DNA from: Variovorax sp. Root411
GTDB taxonomy: Bacteria; Pseudomonadota; Gammaproteobacteria; Burkholderiales; Burkholderiaceae_C
NCBI RefSeq assembly: GCF_001425205.1
Contig: NZ_LMDW01000001.1
Location: 869,928 to 933,927, forward strand
DNA length: 64,000 nt
Reading direction: 5' to 3'
Shown here: positions 28,260 through 36,562 of the stretch, piece by piece
Layout: each line of letters starts with the position of its first letter
How positions within the stretch are numbered: the first letter of the stretch is position 1
The notes under the pieces: model-generated
The model's input: the letters and a program-made list of their open reading frames with translations, nothing else
Told to the model about the DNA's origin: nothing
Databases searched by the model: none
Made by a program: the position numbers and the translations under genes

Positions 28260-29552
28260 ATGACGGTTGCAAGAAGTTTCTCTCCCGGCGGCGGACGCCG
28301 CCATGTGGTGGTGATCGGCGCGGGCGCGGTGGGCAGCGCCACCGCCATCGAGGCGCTGCGCGCGGGCCTGCGCGTGACGGTGCTGGAGCCCGGCGAACCG
28401 GGCGGCCCGCATGCCACGAGCTACGGCAATGCCGGCTGGCGGTCGTCGCACTCCGTGGTGCCGCCCGCGTTGCCGGGCGCCTGGCGCAAGGTGCCGGGCT
28501 GGCTGGCCGACCCGCTCGGTCCGCTCGCCCTGCGCTGGCGCTACCTGCCGCGCGCCTTGCCGTGGTTGCTGCGCTACCTGGCTTCGGGCCTGACCGAGGC
28601 GCGCGTGCAGCGCGCGGCCGACGCGCTGCGCACGCTGCTGGTCGATGCGCCCGCGCTGCACGCGCAACTCGCGGCCGAGGCCGGCGTGCCGCAGCTCATC
28701 GAGCGGCGCGGGCTGCTGCATGCCTATCGCTCGCGCGCGGAGTTCGATGGCGATGCGCTGGGCTGGCGCGTGCGCCGGCGCGTGGGCATCCAGTGGAACG
28801 AGTGGAGCGAAGACGAACTGCGCCGCCGCGAGCCCGATCTGGACGCGCGCTACACGCTCGGCATCTTCGTGCCCGAAGCCGGCCATTGCCGCAATCCGGG
28901 CGCCTACGTGGCCGCCTTGGCGCGGCATGCGCTCGATGCGGGCGCCGAACGCATCACCGCCCGCGCGACGGGCTTTCTCGTCGAGGGCGGGCGGCTGCGC
29001 GCAGTGCGCACCGAGGCCGGCGACATCGTCTGCGACGGCGCCGCCATCTGCGCCGGTGCGCGCTCGGGCCCCCTCGCGGCGGCGGCCGGCTCCGCGGTGC
29101 CGCTGGAGTCCGAGCGCGGCTACCACGTGGTCGTCGAAGACGCCACGGCCGGCCCGCGCACGCCGACGATGGTGGCCGACGGCAAGCTCATCGCTCACTG
29201 GATGGACGGCGGCCTGCGCGCGGCGGGACAGGTCGAGATCGCCGGCCTCGGCGCGGCGCCCGACTGGCGCCGCGCCGAGATCCTGCACCGGCATCTGCAA
29301 TCGATGTTTCCCGCGCTCGCAGCGGGCGCATCGCCGGCGAGGCACTGGCTCGGCCACCGCCCGAGCCTGCCCGACGGACTTCCCTGCATCGGCCCGGCCG
29401 CCGCCAGCGCCGACATCGTTCTGGCCTTCGGGCATGGCCATGTGGGCCTGTGCGGCTCGGCGCGCACGGGGCGCCTGGCGGCGCAACTGCTCGCGGGCGT
29501 TGCGGCGGAGATACCGCTGGCGCCGTTCGACCCGGGCCGCTTCAAGCCATAG
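28260..29552 (+). CDS. FAD-dependent D-amino-acid dehydrogenase-like oxidoreductase (DadA type)
   Basis: 430 residues from ATG 28260. The dinucleotide-binding fold VVVIGAGAVGSATAIEALRAG lies near the N-terminus (in part: VVVIGAGAVGSATAIEAL), followed by YGNAGWRSSHSVVP and ERGYHVVV. The C-terminal FAD-contact block is LGHRPSLPDGLPCIGPA with FGHGHVGLCGSARTG. DadA-type enzymes oxidise D-amino acids to keto acids and pass electrons to quinone at the inner membrane. It lies beside the P1 peptidase. Confidence 0.88.
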   Translation: MTVARSFSPGGGRRHVVVIGAGAVGSATAIEALRAGLRVTVLEPGEPGGPHATSYGNAGWRSSHSVVPPALPGAWRKVPGWLADPLGPLALRWRYLPRALPWLLRYLASGLTEARVQRAADALRTLLVDAPALHAQLAAEAGVPQLIERRGLLHAYRSRAEFDGDALGWRVRRRVGIQWNEWSEDELRRREPDLDARYTLGIFVPEAGHCRNPGAYVAALARHALDAGAERITARATGFLVEGGRLRAVRTEAGDIVCDGAAICAGARSGPLAAAAGSAVPLESERGYHVVVEDATAGPRTPTMVADGKLIAHWMDGGLRAAGQVEIAGLGAAPDWRRAEILHRHLQSMFPALAAGASPARHWLGHRPSLPDGLPCIGPAAASADIVLAFGHGHVGLCGSARTGRLAAQLLAGVAAEIPLAPFDPGRFKP

Positions 29553-29575
29553 GGTCAGTCGGCATGCCGAGCGCG

Positions 29576-29866
29576 TCAGTTCACCGGCGCGATCGACAGC
29601 ACCGTGAGGGCGCCATCGACCTTGTCGGCCGTGAACTGCACCTTGTCGCCCGGCTTCACCTTGGTGAGCAACGCAGGGTCGCTCACGCGGAAGACCATCG
29701 TCATGCCGGTCATTTCGAGGTTGGGAATGTCGCCGTGCTTCAGCGTGATCTTCTTCGCGTCGGTGTCGATCTTGCGGACCTCGCCTTCGACGGATGGCAA
29801 TGCGGCCTGCGCGAAGGCGGCTGCGGCGAGCAGGGCGGCGGAGAGTGCGGTGAACAGTTTCTTCAT
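29576..29866 (-). CDS. CusF-like periplasmic copper-binding protein
   Basis: 96 residues with a Sec signal (cleavage near FAQA). The mature protein is a single small OB-fold of CusF type (VEGEVRKIDTDAKKITLKHG). The sequence EMTGMTMVFRV carries the Met ligands and GDKVQF follows. CusF proteins bind Cu(I)/Ag(I) and hand it to an RND efflux pump. No RND pump is encoded here, so it probably works with the TolC-like protein and the oxidase of this locus, or with a pump elsewhere. Last gene of the minus-strand copper locus. Confidence 0.88.
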   Translation of the reverse strand: MKKLFTALSAALLAAAAFAQAALPSVEGEVRKIDTDAKKITLKHGDIPNLEMTGMTMVFRVSDPALLTKVKPGDKVQFTADKVDGALTVLSIAPVN

Positions 29867-29897
29867 GACGGTTTGCTTTCGTTGGTTGCTGGTTGAT

Positions 29898-30344
29898 TCA
29901 GCGATAGCTTTGGTAGATGCGCGTGCTGCCGTCGGCGAGCACCAGCAGAACGTCGTAGGGATCGCGCTGGTCGCCATAGGCCGGGCCGTCCATGCCCGGC
30001 GAGCCGACCGGCATGCCGGGCACCGCGAGGCCCACGGCCGTGGGCTTTTCCTTGAGCAGCCGCTGCACCTCGCGCGCGGGCACATGGCCTTCGATGGCGT
30101 AGCCGCCGACGACGCCCGTGTGGCACGAGCCCAGTTTGGCGGGCACGCCCAGCCGGGTGCGCGCGGCGGCGTTGCCCTCGTCGTGCACGCGGGTGGCGAA
30201 GCCGTTCTTGTTGAGGTGTTTGACCCAGTCCTGGCAGCAGCCGCAGCCCGGGTCTTTCCAGATCTCGACCATCGGTGCCGCGGCCATGGCGAGGGGGGCG
30301 AATGGCAGCGTGACGGCAAGCGCCAGAAGGGTTCTTCTTTGCAT
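29898..30344 (-). CDS. DUF411 periplasmic metal-binding protein
   Basis: 148 residues with a signal peptide (MQRRTLLALAVTLPFAPLAMA). The mature part starts with a thioredoxin-like strand and KDPGCGCCQDWVKHL, the Cys-Gly-Cys-Cys motif of DUF411. GSCHTGVVGGYAIEGHVP supplies further Cys/His. PVGSPGMDGPAYGDQRDPYDVLLV is the conserved end of the family (in part: SPGMDGPAYGDQRDPYDV). The family is consistently found in copper-resistance loci and presumed to bind copper in the periplasm; no reaction is established. It is co-directional with the cupredoxin gene 16 nt upstream. Confidence 0.88.
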   Translation of the reverse strand: MQRRTLLALAVTLPFAPLAMAAAPMVEIWKDPGCGCCQDWVKHLNKNGFATRVHDEGNAAARTRLGVPAKLGSCHTGVVGGYAIEGHVPAREVQRLLKEKPTAVGLAVPGMPVGSPGMDGPAYGDQRDPYDVLLVLADGSTRIYQSYR

Positions 30345-30360
30345 GAGCTTCTCCTCCCTG

Positions 30361-30870
30361 TCAGGACTGGCCGGCCGGCAGCACGCGGATGCGGCCTGCC
30401 ATGCCGAGTTCGTAGTGGTCCTTCACGAGGCAGGCGAAGTCGAAATCGCCCGCGCGGTTGAAGGTCCAGACCATGTCGCCGGTCTTGCCGGCGGGCACGT
30501 GCACCATCCATGGATCGTCATGCTCCATGCCCGGGAATTTCTTCATCATGGCCGCGTGCGCCTCGATCTCGGCGGTGGTGCCGAGCACGAGTTCGTGCAG
30601 TTCCTTGCCGCGGTTCTTCAGGCGCAGTCGGATGGTGTCGCCTTCGCGCACCTCGATGACCGAGGGCGAGAACGTCATGTCGTCGGCCATCGCGATGTCG
30701 ATGGTGCGCTTCACGGCACCTGCTTTGCCCGCGATGCCCCAGGCCTTCTGCTCGGGGGCGAGCGCGGCGGCGCTTTTCGGCTTGGCGCTGTGGCTTTCGT
30801 GAGCCAGTGAGGCTGCGGCAACTGCTGCGAGCGCGAGGCCTGCGGCGATGGACTTGAATGTCTTGTTCAT
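30361..30870 (-). CDS. Cupredoxin-domain periplasmic copper protein
   Basis: 169 residues, Sec signal ending near SLAHE. The cupredoxin fold spans about residues 60-165. The type-1 copper ligands are visible as His in GKELHELVLG, Cys in DFDFACLVKDH, His in the same block, and Met in YELGMAGRI. The region AHAAMMKKFPGMEHDD is Met/His-rich and may bind additional copper. It probably stores or shuttles copper or electrons to the multicopper oxidase encoded 30 nt upstream. Confidence 0.88.
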   Translation of the reverse strand: MNKTFKSIAAGLALAAVAAASLAHESHSAKPKSAAALAPEQKAWGIAGKAGAVKRTIDIAMADDMTFSPSVIEVREGDTIRLRLKNRGKELHELVLGTTAEIEAHAAMMKKFPGMEHDDPWMVHVPAGKTGDMVWTFNRAGDFDFACLVKDHYELGMAGRIRVLPAGQS

Positions 30871-30900
30871 GGTGCGAGTTCCATAAAAAAATGAAAGGGA

Positions 30901-32286
30901 TCAGTGGTTCTGCGCGCCGTGCCCGGAAGGCTTGCGCACGGTTGCATCGGGGTTACCGTCCGTCGAGGGCGCGGGCGACTTGCGCGTGGCCGGCGGCACA
31001 TTCGCGTTCGGCACTTCGCGTGCGACCGTGCCGGCCGGGTGCTTGAACCACCCCGGGTCGCGGTAGTCGCCGGGCTTCTGGTCGCGCCGTACCTTCAGCA
31101 GCGTGAACATGCCGCCCATCTCGGCCGAACCGAACGGGCCGGTGCCCGTCATCATCGGCACCGTGTTGTCGGGAATGGGCATCTCCATTTCGCCCATGTC
31201 CGCCATGCCCTTGTCGCCCATCACCATGTAGTCGGGCACGAGCTTCCTGATCTTTTCGGCCACGCCCTTGTGGTCCACGCCGATCATGGTCGGCACGTCG
31301 TGCCCCATCGGCCCCATGGTGTGGTGCGCCTTGTGGCAGTGCAGCGACCAGTCGCCTTCCTCGTCGGCGATGAATTCCATCTGCCGCATCTGGCCCACCG
31401 CCACGTCCACCGACACCTCGGGCCAGCGCGCGGTGCGCGGCACGGGGCCGCCGTCGGTGCCGGTCACCTCGAACTCGTGGCCGTGGATGTGGATCGGATG
31501 GTTGGTCATCGTGAGGTTGCCCACGCGGATGCGCACGCGGTCGCCCTTGCGCACGTTGAGCGTGTCGATGGCCGGGAACACGCGGCTGTTGAAGCTCCAG
31601 ATGTTGAAGTCGGTCATGGTGTTGACCTTGGGGGTGGCGCTGCCGGGCTCCACGTCGAAGCTGCCGAGCAGGAAGCAGAAGTCGCGCTCGACCCTCTCGA
31701 TCAGCGGATGCTCGGCCTTCGGGTGCGTGACCCAGAAACCCATCATCCCCATCGCCATCTGCACCATCTCGTCGGCATGCGGGTGGTACATGAAGGTGCC
31801 GGGCCGGCGCGCCGTGAATTCGTAGACGAAGGTCTTGCCCGGCGGAATGTGCGGCTGCGTGATGCCGCCCACGCCGTCCATGCCGTTGGGCAGGCGCTGG
31901 CCGTGCCAGTGCACGGTGGTGTGCTCGGGCAGCCGGTTGGTCACGAAGATGCGCACGCGGTCGCCCTCGACCACCTCGATGGTCGGGCCGGGCGACTGGC
32001 CGTTGTAGCCCCACATGTTGACCTTGAAGCCGGGTGCCATCTCGCGCACGACGGGTTCGGCGACGAGGTGGAATTCCTTGACGCCGGCGTTCATGCGCCA
32101 GGGCAGCGTCCAGCCGTTGAGCGTGACGACGGGGTTGTAGGAGCGGCCGTTCGGCGGCATCAGCGGCGCCGCTGTGGCGGTGGAGCTTTGGGACACCGGC
32201 TCGGGCAGCGCGGCCATGGACACGCGGCTTACGGTGGTCGCGGCGACGGTTGTGGCTGCGCCTGCGAAGAAGTTGCGGCGGTTCAT
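30901..32286 (-). CDS. Multicopper oxidase, Tat-exported (copper resistance)
   Basis: 461 residues. The twin-arginine start MNRRNFFAGA predicts Tat export of the folded enzyme. All four copper motifs are present: HWHG (126-129), HPH (168-170), HPIHIHGH (263-270) and HCHKAHHTM (316-324), where the Cys, His and Met form the type-1 site. A Met-rich stretch around 345-375 (MGDKGMADMGEMEMP) is like the Cu(I)-oxidising region of CueO/PcoA. It should oxidise Cu(I) to the less toxic Cu(II). It is separated from the upstream TolC gene by the hairpin repeat at 32347-32591. Confidence 0.93.
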   Translation of the reverse strand: MNRRNFFAGAATTVAATTVSRVSMAALPEPVSQSSTATAAPLMPPNGRSYNPVVTLNGWTLPWRMNAGVKEFHLVAEPVVREMAPGFKVNMWGYNGQSPGPTIEVVEGDRVRIFVTNRLPEHTTVHWHGQRLPNGMDGVGGITQPHIPPGKTFVYEFTARRPGTFMYHPHADEMVQMAMGMMGFWVTHPKAEHPLIERVERDFCFLLGSFDVEPGSATPKVNTMTDFNIWSFNSRVFPAIDTLNVRKGDRVRIRVGNLTMTNHPIHIHGHEFEVTGTDGGPVPRTARWPEVSVDVAVGQMRQMEFIADEEGDWSLHCHKAHHTMGPMGHDVPTMIGVDHKGVAEKIRKLVPDYMVMGDKGMADMGEMEMPIPDNTVPMMTGTGPFGSAEMGGMFTLLKVRRDQKPGDYRDPGWFKHPAGTVAREVPNANVPPATRKSPAPSTDGNPDATVRKPSGHGAQNH

Positions 32287-32346
32287 TTCAGTTTTCCACA
32301 GTGGGTTGGGTTGCGAGGCGCTTGTTGTTCGGGGCGCTCTTGTTCG

Positions 32347-32591
32347 GGGTGCGTGCGAAGGCCACCGGGTGACTCCCTCCGCGAATGTCCCCCGGCTTCG
32401 CCTCCTCCTTTATTTCGCTGCGGGAGCCACCCGGTGTCCTTCGCACGAGGACACGCTGCTGGTGTGCGGCCGATCAACCACCGCACTGACCGATCACGTC
32501 GATGGGGGGCTCTGTTTCGCGAAATAAAGGAGGAGCCCGAAGGGCGGGGGACATTCGCGAAACAGAGCACGCCGTCGGCGGGACCGCGCCC
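32347..32591. repeat. Composite double-hairpin intergenic repeat, locus B
   Basis: Occupies the gap between the TolC-like stop (32614) and the oxidase start (32286), beginning 22 nt after the stop. Copy 1 (core on the minus strand) is closed by arms 32352-32377/32422-32447 with 24 of 26 pairs plus one G.U. Copy 2 (core on the plus strand) is closed by a perfect 15-bp stem 32509-32523/32554-32568 (GCTCTGTTTCGCGAA). The inner mini-stem is GGCGAAGCC in copy 1 and GCCCGAAGGGC in copy 2. A spacer hairpin GTGCGG/CCGCAC lies between. GGGTGCG (32347-32353) and CGCGCCC (32585-32591) close the element. Confidence 0.85.
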
Positions 32592-32613
32592 TGGAGAAGA
32601 GCAAGAACGCATT

Positions 32614-34122
32614 TCAGTGCCCTCCCGCCGCAGGCGCATCGCCGGCCGCCGCGGTCTGCGGGGCCGTCATTCCACCGGGAGAGCTGCCCGTAAGCACCAG
32701 CTGCAGATCGGTGTCCGCCAGCCAGAAATCGCGCTGCGCCTCGATGCCCGCATTCACCACCAGCATGCTGGCGCGCGTTTCGCCGAGCAGTTCCCACACG
32801 CTCGCGAGCATGCCGTTGTAGCGCAGCACCATCTCTTCGTTGACCTTCTTGCGCAGCGGCAGCACCTCGTCGCGGTAGCGGCGGGCGAGGGCGTAGGCGG
32901 TGTTCCAGCCCTGCCATGCCTCGCGCGCCTCGCTCGCGGCCAGCACGCCCACGTTGCGCACGCGGGCGGCCGATTGCATGTACAGCGCCTCGGCGCGTCC
33001 GCTGCGCGCCTGGCCCCAGTCGAAGATCGGAATCGGCAGCTCCAGCTCGAAGCCGCGCTGCGTTCTGTGCGAGCGGTCTGCGCCGTTGTCGAACTTGCTG
33101 TTGTGCGCAACGCCGAGCTCCATCGCGTTGATCACGCTCGTGGCGCGCGTGAGGCCGAGCGAGCCGGCCATGGCCGTGTTCTGCGCCTGGGCCGAGCGCA
33201 CGTCGAGCCGGTCGCGCAGTGCGAGCGCCTGCACGTCGCCGAGTTCAGGCGCTGCCTTGGGCAACGGCGGCAGGCGGTCGGGCAGGGTGTACTTGGCGGC
33301 GTGGTCGCCACTCAGTCCGAGCAGCCGGGTGAGCTGTTCGCGCGAGGCGACGGCTGCCTGCTCGGCACGCGCGAGCTGCGCGGATGCATCGGCCAGCAGC
33401 AGTTGCTCGCGCGTGCGCTGCAGCGCGCTCCAGTTGCCGACCTGGGCCATGCGGTGCGCGAGTTCGGCACCGGCTTCGGTGGCCTCCCTCGCGTCGCGCA
33501 GGTAGGCCACGCCCTGCTGCGCGGCCACCGCGCGCACCCAGGCGCGGCGCGTGTCGGCGGCCAGCACCAGCACGCTCTGCGCGGCCTGCAGCTTGGCCGA
33601 CTCGTGCCGCTGGCCGGCCCAGCGCGCCTGCCAAGGCAGAGTGAGCAGGCCCACCACGTTGAAGCTCAGCAGCCGGTCGATCTCGCGCTCGCTGCCCTCG
33701 GTCAGGCGGCCGAAGGCGAACACCGGGTTCGGCAGGCTCTGCGCCTGCACGCGGTCGGCGTCGCTGAGCTGCAGGGTGGCGAAGGCGTCCTGCACGCGCG
33801 GGCTGTTGGCCAGCGCGATGCGCACGGCGGCCTCGGCGTCAAGCGGCCCGGCGAGCAACTCGTCGATGTGCTTGCGCGAGGCTTCGTCCGGGGCGCGCCG
33901 GGCCGTTGCGCCTGCCATGAGCGGGTTGCCCGAGACCAGCGCCTGCACGTCGGCGCTGCCGCCGTCGGGCGAGAGGCTGGCGCAACCGGCCAGCACCAGC
34001 GCGGCGGCCAGCGCGGCGCTGGTTCTGAGGAATGAAAGCCGGGGCCTGCGGGCGCTGGGCGGACGCCGGCCGCTGCGCTTGCGATAGATACCGGCAGGCT
34101 GCCGGCCAACAAAGGGGTTCAC
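32614..34122 (-). CDS. TolC-family outer-membrane efflux lipoprotein
   Basis: 502 residues from GTG 34122, which has GGAG 8 nt upstream. An unusually long basic N-terminus (about 30 residues) precedes a hydrophobic segment with lipobox VLAGCAS. The body has the two OEP repeats of long helices, with Ala/Gln/Arg-rich coiled coil (EASRKHIDELLAG, DRLDVRSAQAQNTAM, LFVELPIPIFDWGQ-like ELELPIPIFDWGQARSG). PIPIFDWGQ is the usual strand of this family. No RND or MFP genes flank it. It follows the Cys/His-rich protein gene and precedes the oxidase. Confidence 0.87.
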   Translation of the reverse strand: MNPFVGRQPAGIYRKRSGRRPPSARRPRLSFLRTSAALAAALVLAGCASLSPDGGSADVQALVSGNPLMAGATARRAPDEASRKHIDELLAGPLDAEAAVRIALANSPRVQDAFATLQLSDADRVQAQSLPNPVFAFGRLTEGSEREIDRLLSFNVVGLLTLPWQARWAGQRHESAKLQAAQSVLVLAADTRRAWVRAVAAQQGVAYLRDAREATEAGAELAHRMAQVGNWSALQRTREQLLLADASAQLARAEQAAVASREQLTRLLGLSGDHAAKYTLPDRLPPLPKAAPELGDVQALALRDRLDVRSAQAQNTAMAGSLGLTRATSVINAMELGVAHNSKFDNGADRSHRTQRGFELELPIPIFDWGQARSGRAEALYMQSAARVRNVGVLAASEAREAWQGWNTAYALARRYRDEVLPLRKKVNEEMVLRYNGMLASVWELLGETRASMLVVNAGIEAQRDFWLADTDLQLVLTGSSPGGMTAPQTAAAGDAPAAGGH

Positions 34123-34199
34123 GCTCGATCTCCATGAGCAATACGACGAACGCCGCGAGCCGGAACAGGCTCACCGCGGACGGACTACGGGCAGGGAGA

Positions 34200-34598
34200 T
34201 CAGGAAATGGGCGGCTTCAGGCCCGCAACGGGCTCCGCACTGGCGAAGCGGGCCGCGTGCGCCGCTGGCGGCGCCTGGGGCGCGCTGTGCACGATGCCGA
34301 CGAGGGGCATGCCGCCGAGCGCGACGGTGTGGCAGACCTGGCAGGCGGTGCAGGTGCCGCAACCTTGGTGGTCGGCACCGCCGTCGTCGTGGCTGTCATG
34401 GCCGGACATGTTCATGTCCATGCCGTTGCCGGCCTCCATTGCCTCATGGCAATGGGCCTCGGTGGCCGCACTGGCCATCGAGACGGCCGCTGCCGCCGCC
34501 GGCAGCGAATGCCGCACCATCTCGACCGCCATCGCGTCGCCGAGCCAGCCGCGGACGGGCAGCAGGACGATCATGAGGGCGAGCAGCAGGGTGCGCAT
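34200..34598 (-). CDS. Cys/His/Met-rich DUF2946-like membrane-associated protein
   Basis: 132 residues. A hydrophobic N-terminal segment (RTLLLALMIVLLPVRGWLG) is followed by HCHEAMEAGNGMDMNMSGHD SHDD-type metal-ligand residues and CGTCTACQVCH (three CxxC-like cysteines plus His). These are strong indications of copper or another soft metal as ligand. It heads the minus-strand copper locus, 77 nt before the TolC-like gene. DUF2946 is my best guess from length and layout; the role (sensor, chaperone or sponge) is unknown. Confidence 0.7.
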   Translation of the reverse strand: MRTLLLALMIVLLPVRGWLGDAMAVEMVRHSLPAAAAAVSMASAATEAHCHEAMEAGNGMDMNMSGHDSHDDGGADHQGCGTCTACQVCHTVALGGMPLVGIVHSAPQAPPAAHAARFASAEPVAGLKPPIS

Positions 34599-34622
34599 GG
34601 GGCGGGATGATAAACCTGCGGC

Positions 34623-34901
34623 CTAAGACACCAGCTGGCCGCGGGCCTTGTCCGCCCACACCTGCAGGTTGTCGAGCAGGTCCTTCTGGCTGAAGGAGCA
34701 GCTTTCCTCGCTGAAGAGCGCGCTCGACTCCAGCCGGTCGAGCAGGCTCAGCAGCACCTCGCCATAGCGCGGGGGCAGGGCGCCGATCAGTTCGGCGCTG
34801 CTGCGCGCTTCGTTCGACAGCGCGGTGACGGAGCCGCCGGAGTCGGTGCGCAGCGCCGCGATGTGCGCGGCGATGGCGTCGAGCTGCGATGCGGCGTTCA
34901 T
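34623..34901 (-). CDS. Small hypothetical protein coupled to GDPD
   Basis: 92 residues, acidic and helical, with no membrane segment: MNAASQLDAIAAHIAALRTD, then ELIGALPPRYGEVLLSLLDRLE and a C-terminal DLLDNLQVWADKARGQL. It does not match a family I recognise. Its start overlaps the GDPD stop by 4 nt (ATGA), which indicates a real, co-translated gene. The long overlapping frame on the same strand (35627-34623) is a shadow. Confidence 0.7.
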   Translation of the reverse strand: MNAASQLDAIAAHIAALRTDSGGSVTALSNEARSSAELIGALPPRYGEVLLSLLDRLESSALFSEESCSFSQKDLLDNLQVWADKARGQLVS

Positions 34902-35893
34902 GGCGTGGTCTTCCCGGGCGGCGGCAGCGACAGCCCGCGCTCGCGCATCAGGTCGCGCAGGACGTCCGGGTAGTCGGTGATGATCCCGTCCGCGCCCCAG
35001 TCCATCAGCCGCTGCATGTCGGCGCGCTGGTTCACCGTCCAGGGCAGCACCTTCAGGCCGAGCTTCTGGGCTTCCTTGATGACAGTGGGCGTGAGGTCGG
35101 CGAAGGCAGGCGACCAGATCACCGGCCCGGGTGCATTGGCCGAAGCGGCCCTGACCATCTGCGGCACCGACGCGAAACCCGCCGCGTCGTGGCCGGCCGT
35201 CCAGCGGCTGTCCTTCAGCGTGCGGGCCGTCGTGAGGTAGGCGCGCGGCAACTGCGGCGCGAGCCGGCCGACCAGCGCCAGCGTGCGCCAGTCGAAGCTC
35301 TGGATCGTCACGCGGTCGGTCATCTTCGCCTTGTCGATCTCGGCGAGCAGCGCGCGCACCATCGGCTCGGGCGCGGCGGTTTCCTCCGGCTTGGTCGGGT
35401 CGATCTTGGTCTCGATGTTGAAGCGCACCGTCGCCGCGTCGGCGCCGCGCGCCTGCACCTGCGCGAACAGCGCGGCCAGCGTCGGGATGCGCTCGCCGTC
35501 GCGCGGCTGCTGCAGCGCGAACTGCTTGCCGTAGTTGCTCGCCGGGTTGAGGCGGCCCACGTCGTAGGTCTGCAACTGCGCCAGCGTGAGCGAGCGGATC
35601 GCCGCGCCGCTGTTCGGCGCCAGCCATGCGCCGCTCGCATCGCGCGTGTGGTCGGGGTTGAGCGACGTGTCGTGCGAGATCACGACCACGCCATCGACCG
35701 TAAGCCCGATGTCGAGTTCGAGCGTGGTCACGCCGAGGTCGATGGCGTTGGAGAACGCGGCCAGCGTGTTCTCGGGTGCCAGCCCGCGTCCGCCGCGGTG
35801 GGCTTCGAGGTCGAAGTGCTGCTTGGCCGCGGGCAAGATGGCGGCGCAGCCGGCGACGAGCAGGGCGGAGGCGAAAAGCGCCGCATATTTCAT
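34898..35893 (-). CDS. Glycerophosphodiester phosphodiesterase lipoprotein
   Basis: 331 residues with a lipoprotein signal (ALLVAGCAA). Catalytic blocks of the GDPD TIM barrel: EAHRGGRGLAPENTLAAF (HR and EN), LELDIGLTVDGVVVISHD (the metal-binding E/D pair and the second His), FNIETKID, VTIQSFDW and WTVNQRADM with GADGIITDYPD. It hydrolyses glycerophosphodiesters to glycerol-3-phosphate and an alcohol in the periplasm. It overlaps both neighbours by 4 nt in a tight three-gene unit. Confidence 0.92.
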   Translation of the reverse strand: MKYAALFASALLVAGCAAILPAAKQHFDLEAHRGGRGLAPENTLAAFSNAIDLGVTTLELDIGLTVDGVVVISHDTSLNPDHTRDASGAWLAPNSGAAIRSLTLAQLQTYDVGRLNPASNYGKQFALQQPRDGERIPTLAALFAQVQARGADAATVRFNIETKIDPTKPEETAAPEPMVRALLAEIDKAKMTDRVTIQSFDWRTLALVGRLAPQLPRAYLTTARTLKDSRWTAGHDAAGFASVPQMVRAASANAPGPVIWSPAFADLTPTVIKEAQKLGLKVLPWTVNQRADMQRLMDWGADGIITDYPDVLRDLMRERGLSLPPPGKTTP

Positions 35894-36471
35894 TTGAGTT
35901 GTACCTTGATGCCGTCGTCCAGCACCGTGATGTCGCCGATCTCGTAGGTCTTGCGCCCGACCGTCAGTTCGTCGGCCGTGAAGCTGCGCAGCACTTGGCC
36001 CTGCAGCAGCTCCTGCGCAACTATCGCGCCCATCTTCTGCAGCCGCTCGGCATCGCGGCCTTCCACGCCCTGCAGCTCGAGGCGCTCGGCCTTGGGCTGG
36101 TCGAGCCGCAGCGCACGCGTGGCCGCGTCGTACTTCAATGCGCTGCTGACCGACACCACGCCCTGCACCGGCGAGGCCGCTAGCAGGGGACTGGCAATGG
36201 TCAACGTGGCCGTGATAGCCGCACGGTTGCTGCGCGCATCCAGGCCCAGTTGCGGATCGCGCAGCCCGACCATGAAGATCTCGGCATAGCGCTCGGCCAC
36301 CGGAAACCGCTTGGCGATCTGAATCTGCAGCTCGTCGCGGGTGGCGGTGTATTCGCTCGTGAAGAAATTGAAGCCGGCCAGCGCCGCGAAGGGCGCCTGC
36401 AGGGCCGCGGCGCCCAGCAGCGCGCGCAGCACCCGGCGGCGGGAGGTGGGGAACGGGGTGCGGAGGTTCAT
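35890..36471 (-). CDS. DUF1439-family periplasmic protein
   Basis: 193 residues. A basic N-terminus with SRRRVLRALLGAAALQAP is a possible Tat or Sec signal. The mature region has TRDELQIQIAKRFPVAERYAEIF, a pattern of the DUF1439/YceB lipoprotein fold (a lipid-binding-like sheet), though no lipobox Cys is present. ATGA couples it to the GDPD gene. The function is unknown; the envelope location fits the phospholipid-related neighbour. A family 1 hairpin repeat lies upstream (36563-36656). Confidence 0.7.
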   Translation of the reverse strand: MNLRTPFPTSRRRVLRALLGAAALQAPFAALAGFNFFTSEYTATRDELQIQIAKRFPVAERYAEIFMVGLRDPQLGLDARSNRAAITATLTIASPLLAASPVQGVVSVSSALKYDAATRALRLDQPKAERLELQGVEGRDAERLQKMGAIVAQELLQGQVLRSFTADELTVGRKTYEIGDITVLDDGIKVQLK

Positions 36472-36562
36472 AGGGGCTCCGAGCTTGCCACAGGCGGGAA
36501 CGTTCCCGCCAGCGCGATCGTCAGCGCCGTGATTGATTGGTCAGCCCCACGACCGCCCCTCT

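Noticed and set aside
30904..34035. 1043-residue plus-strand frame opposite the copper locus
   Set aside because: It mirrors four genes with intact catalytic motifs and also runs through the repeat at 32347-32591.
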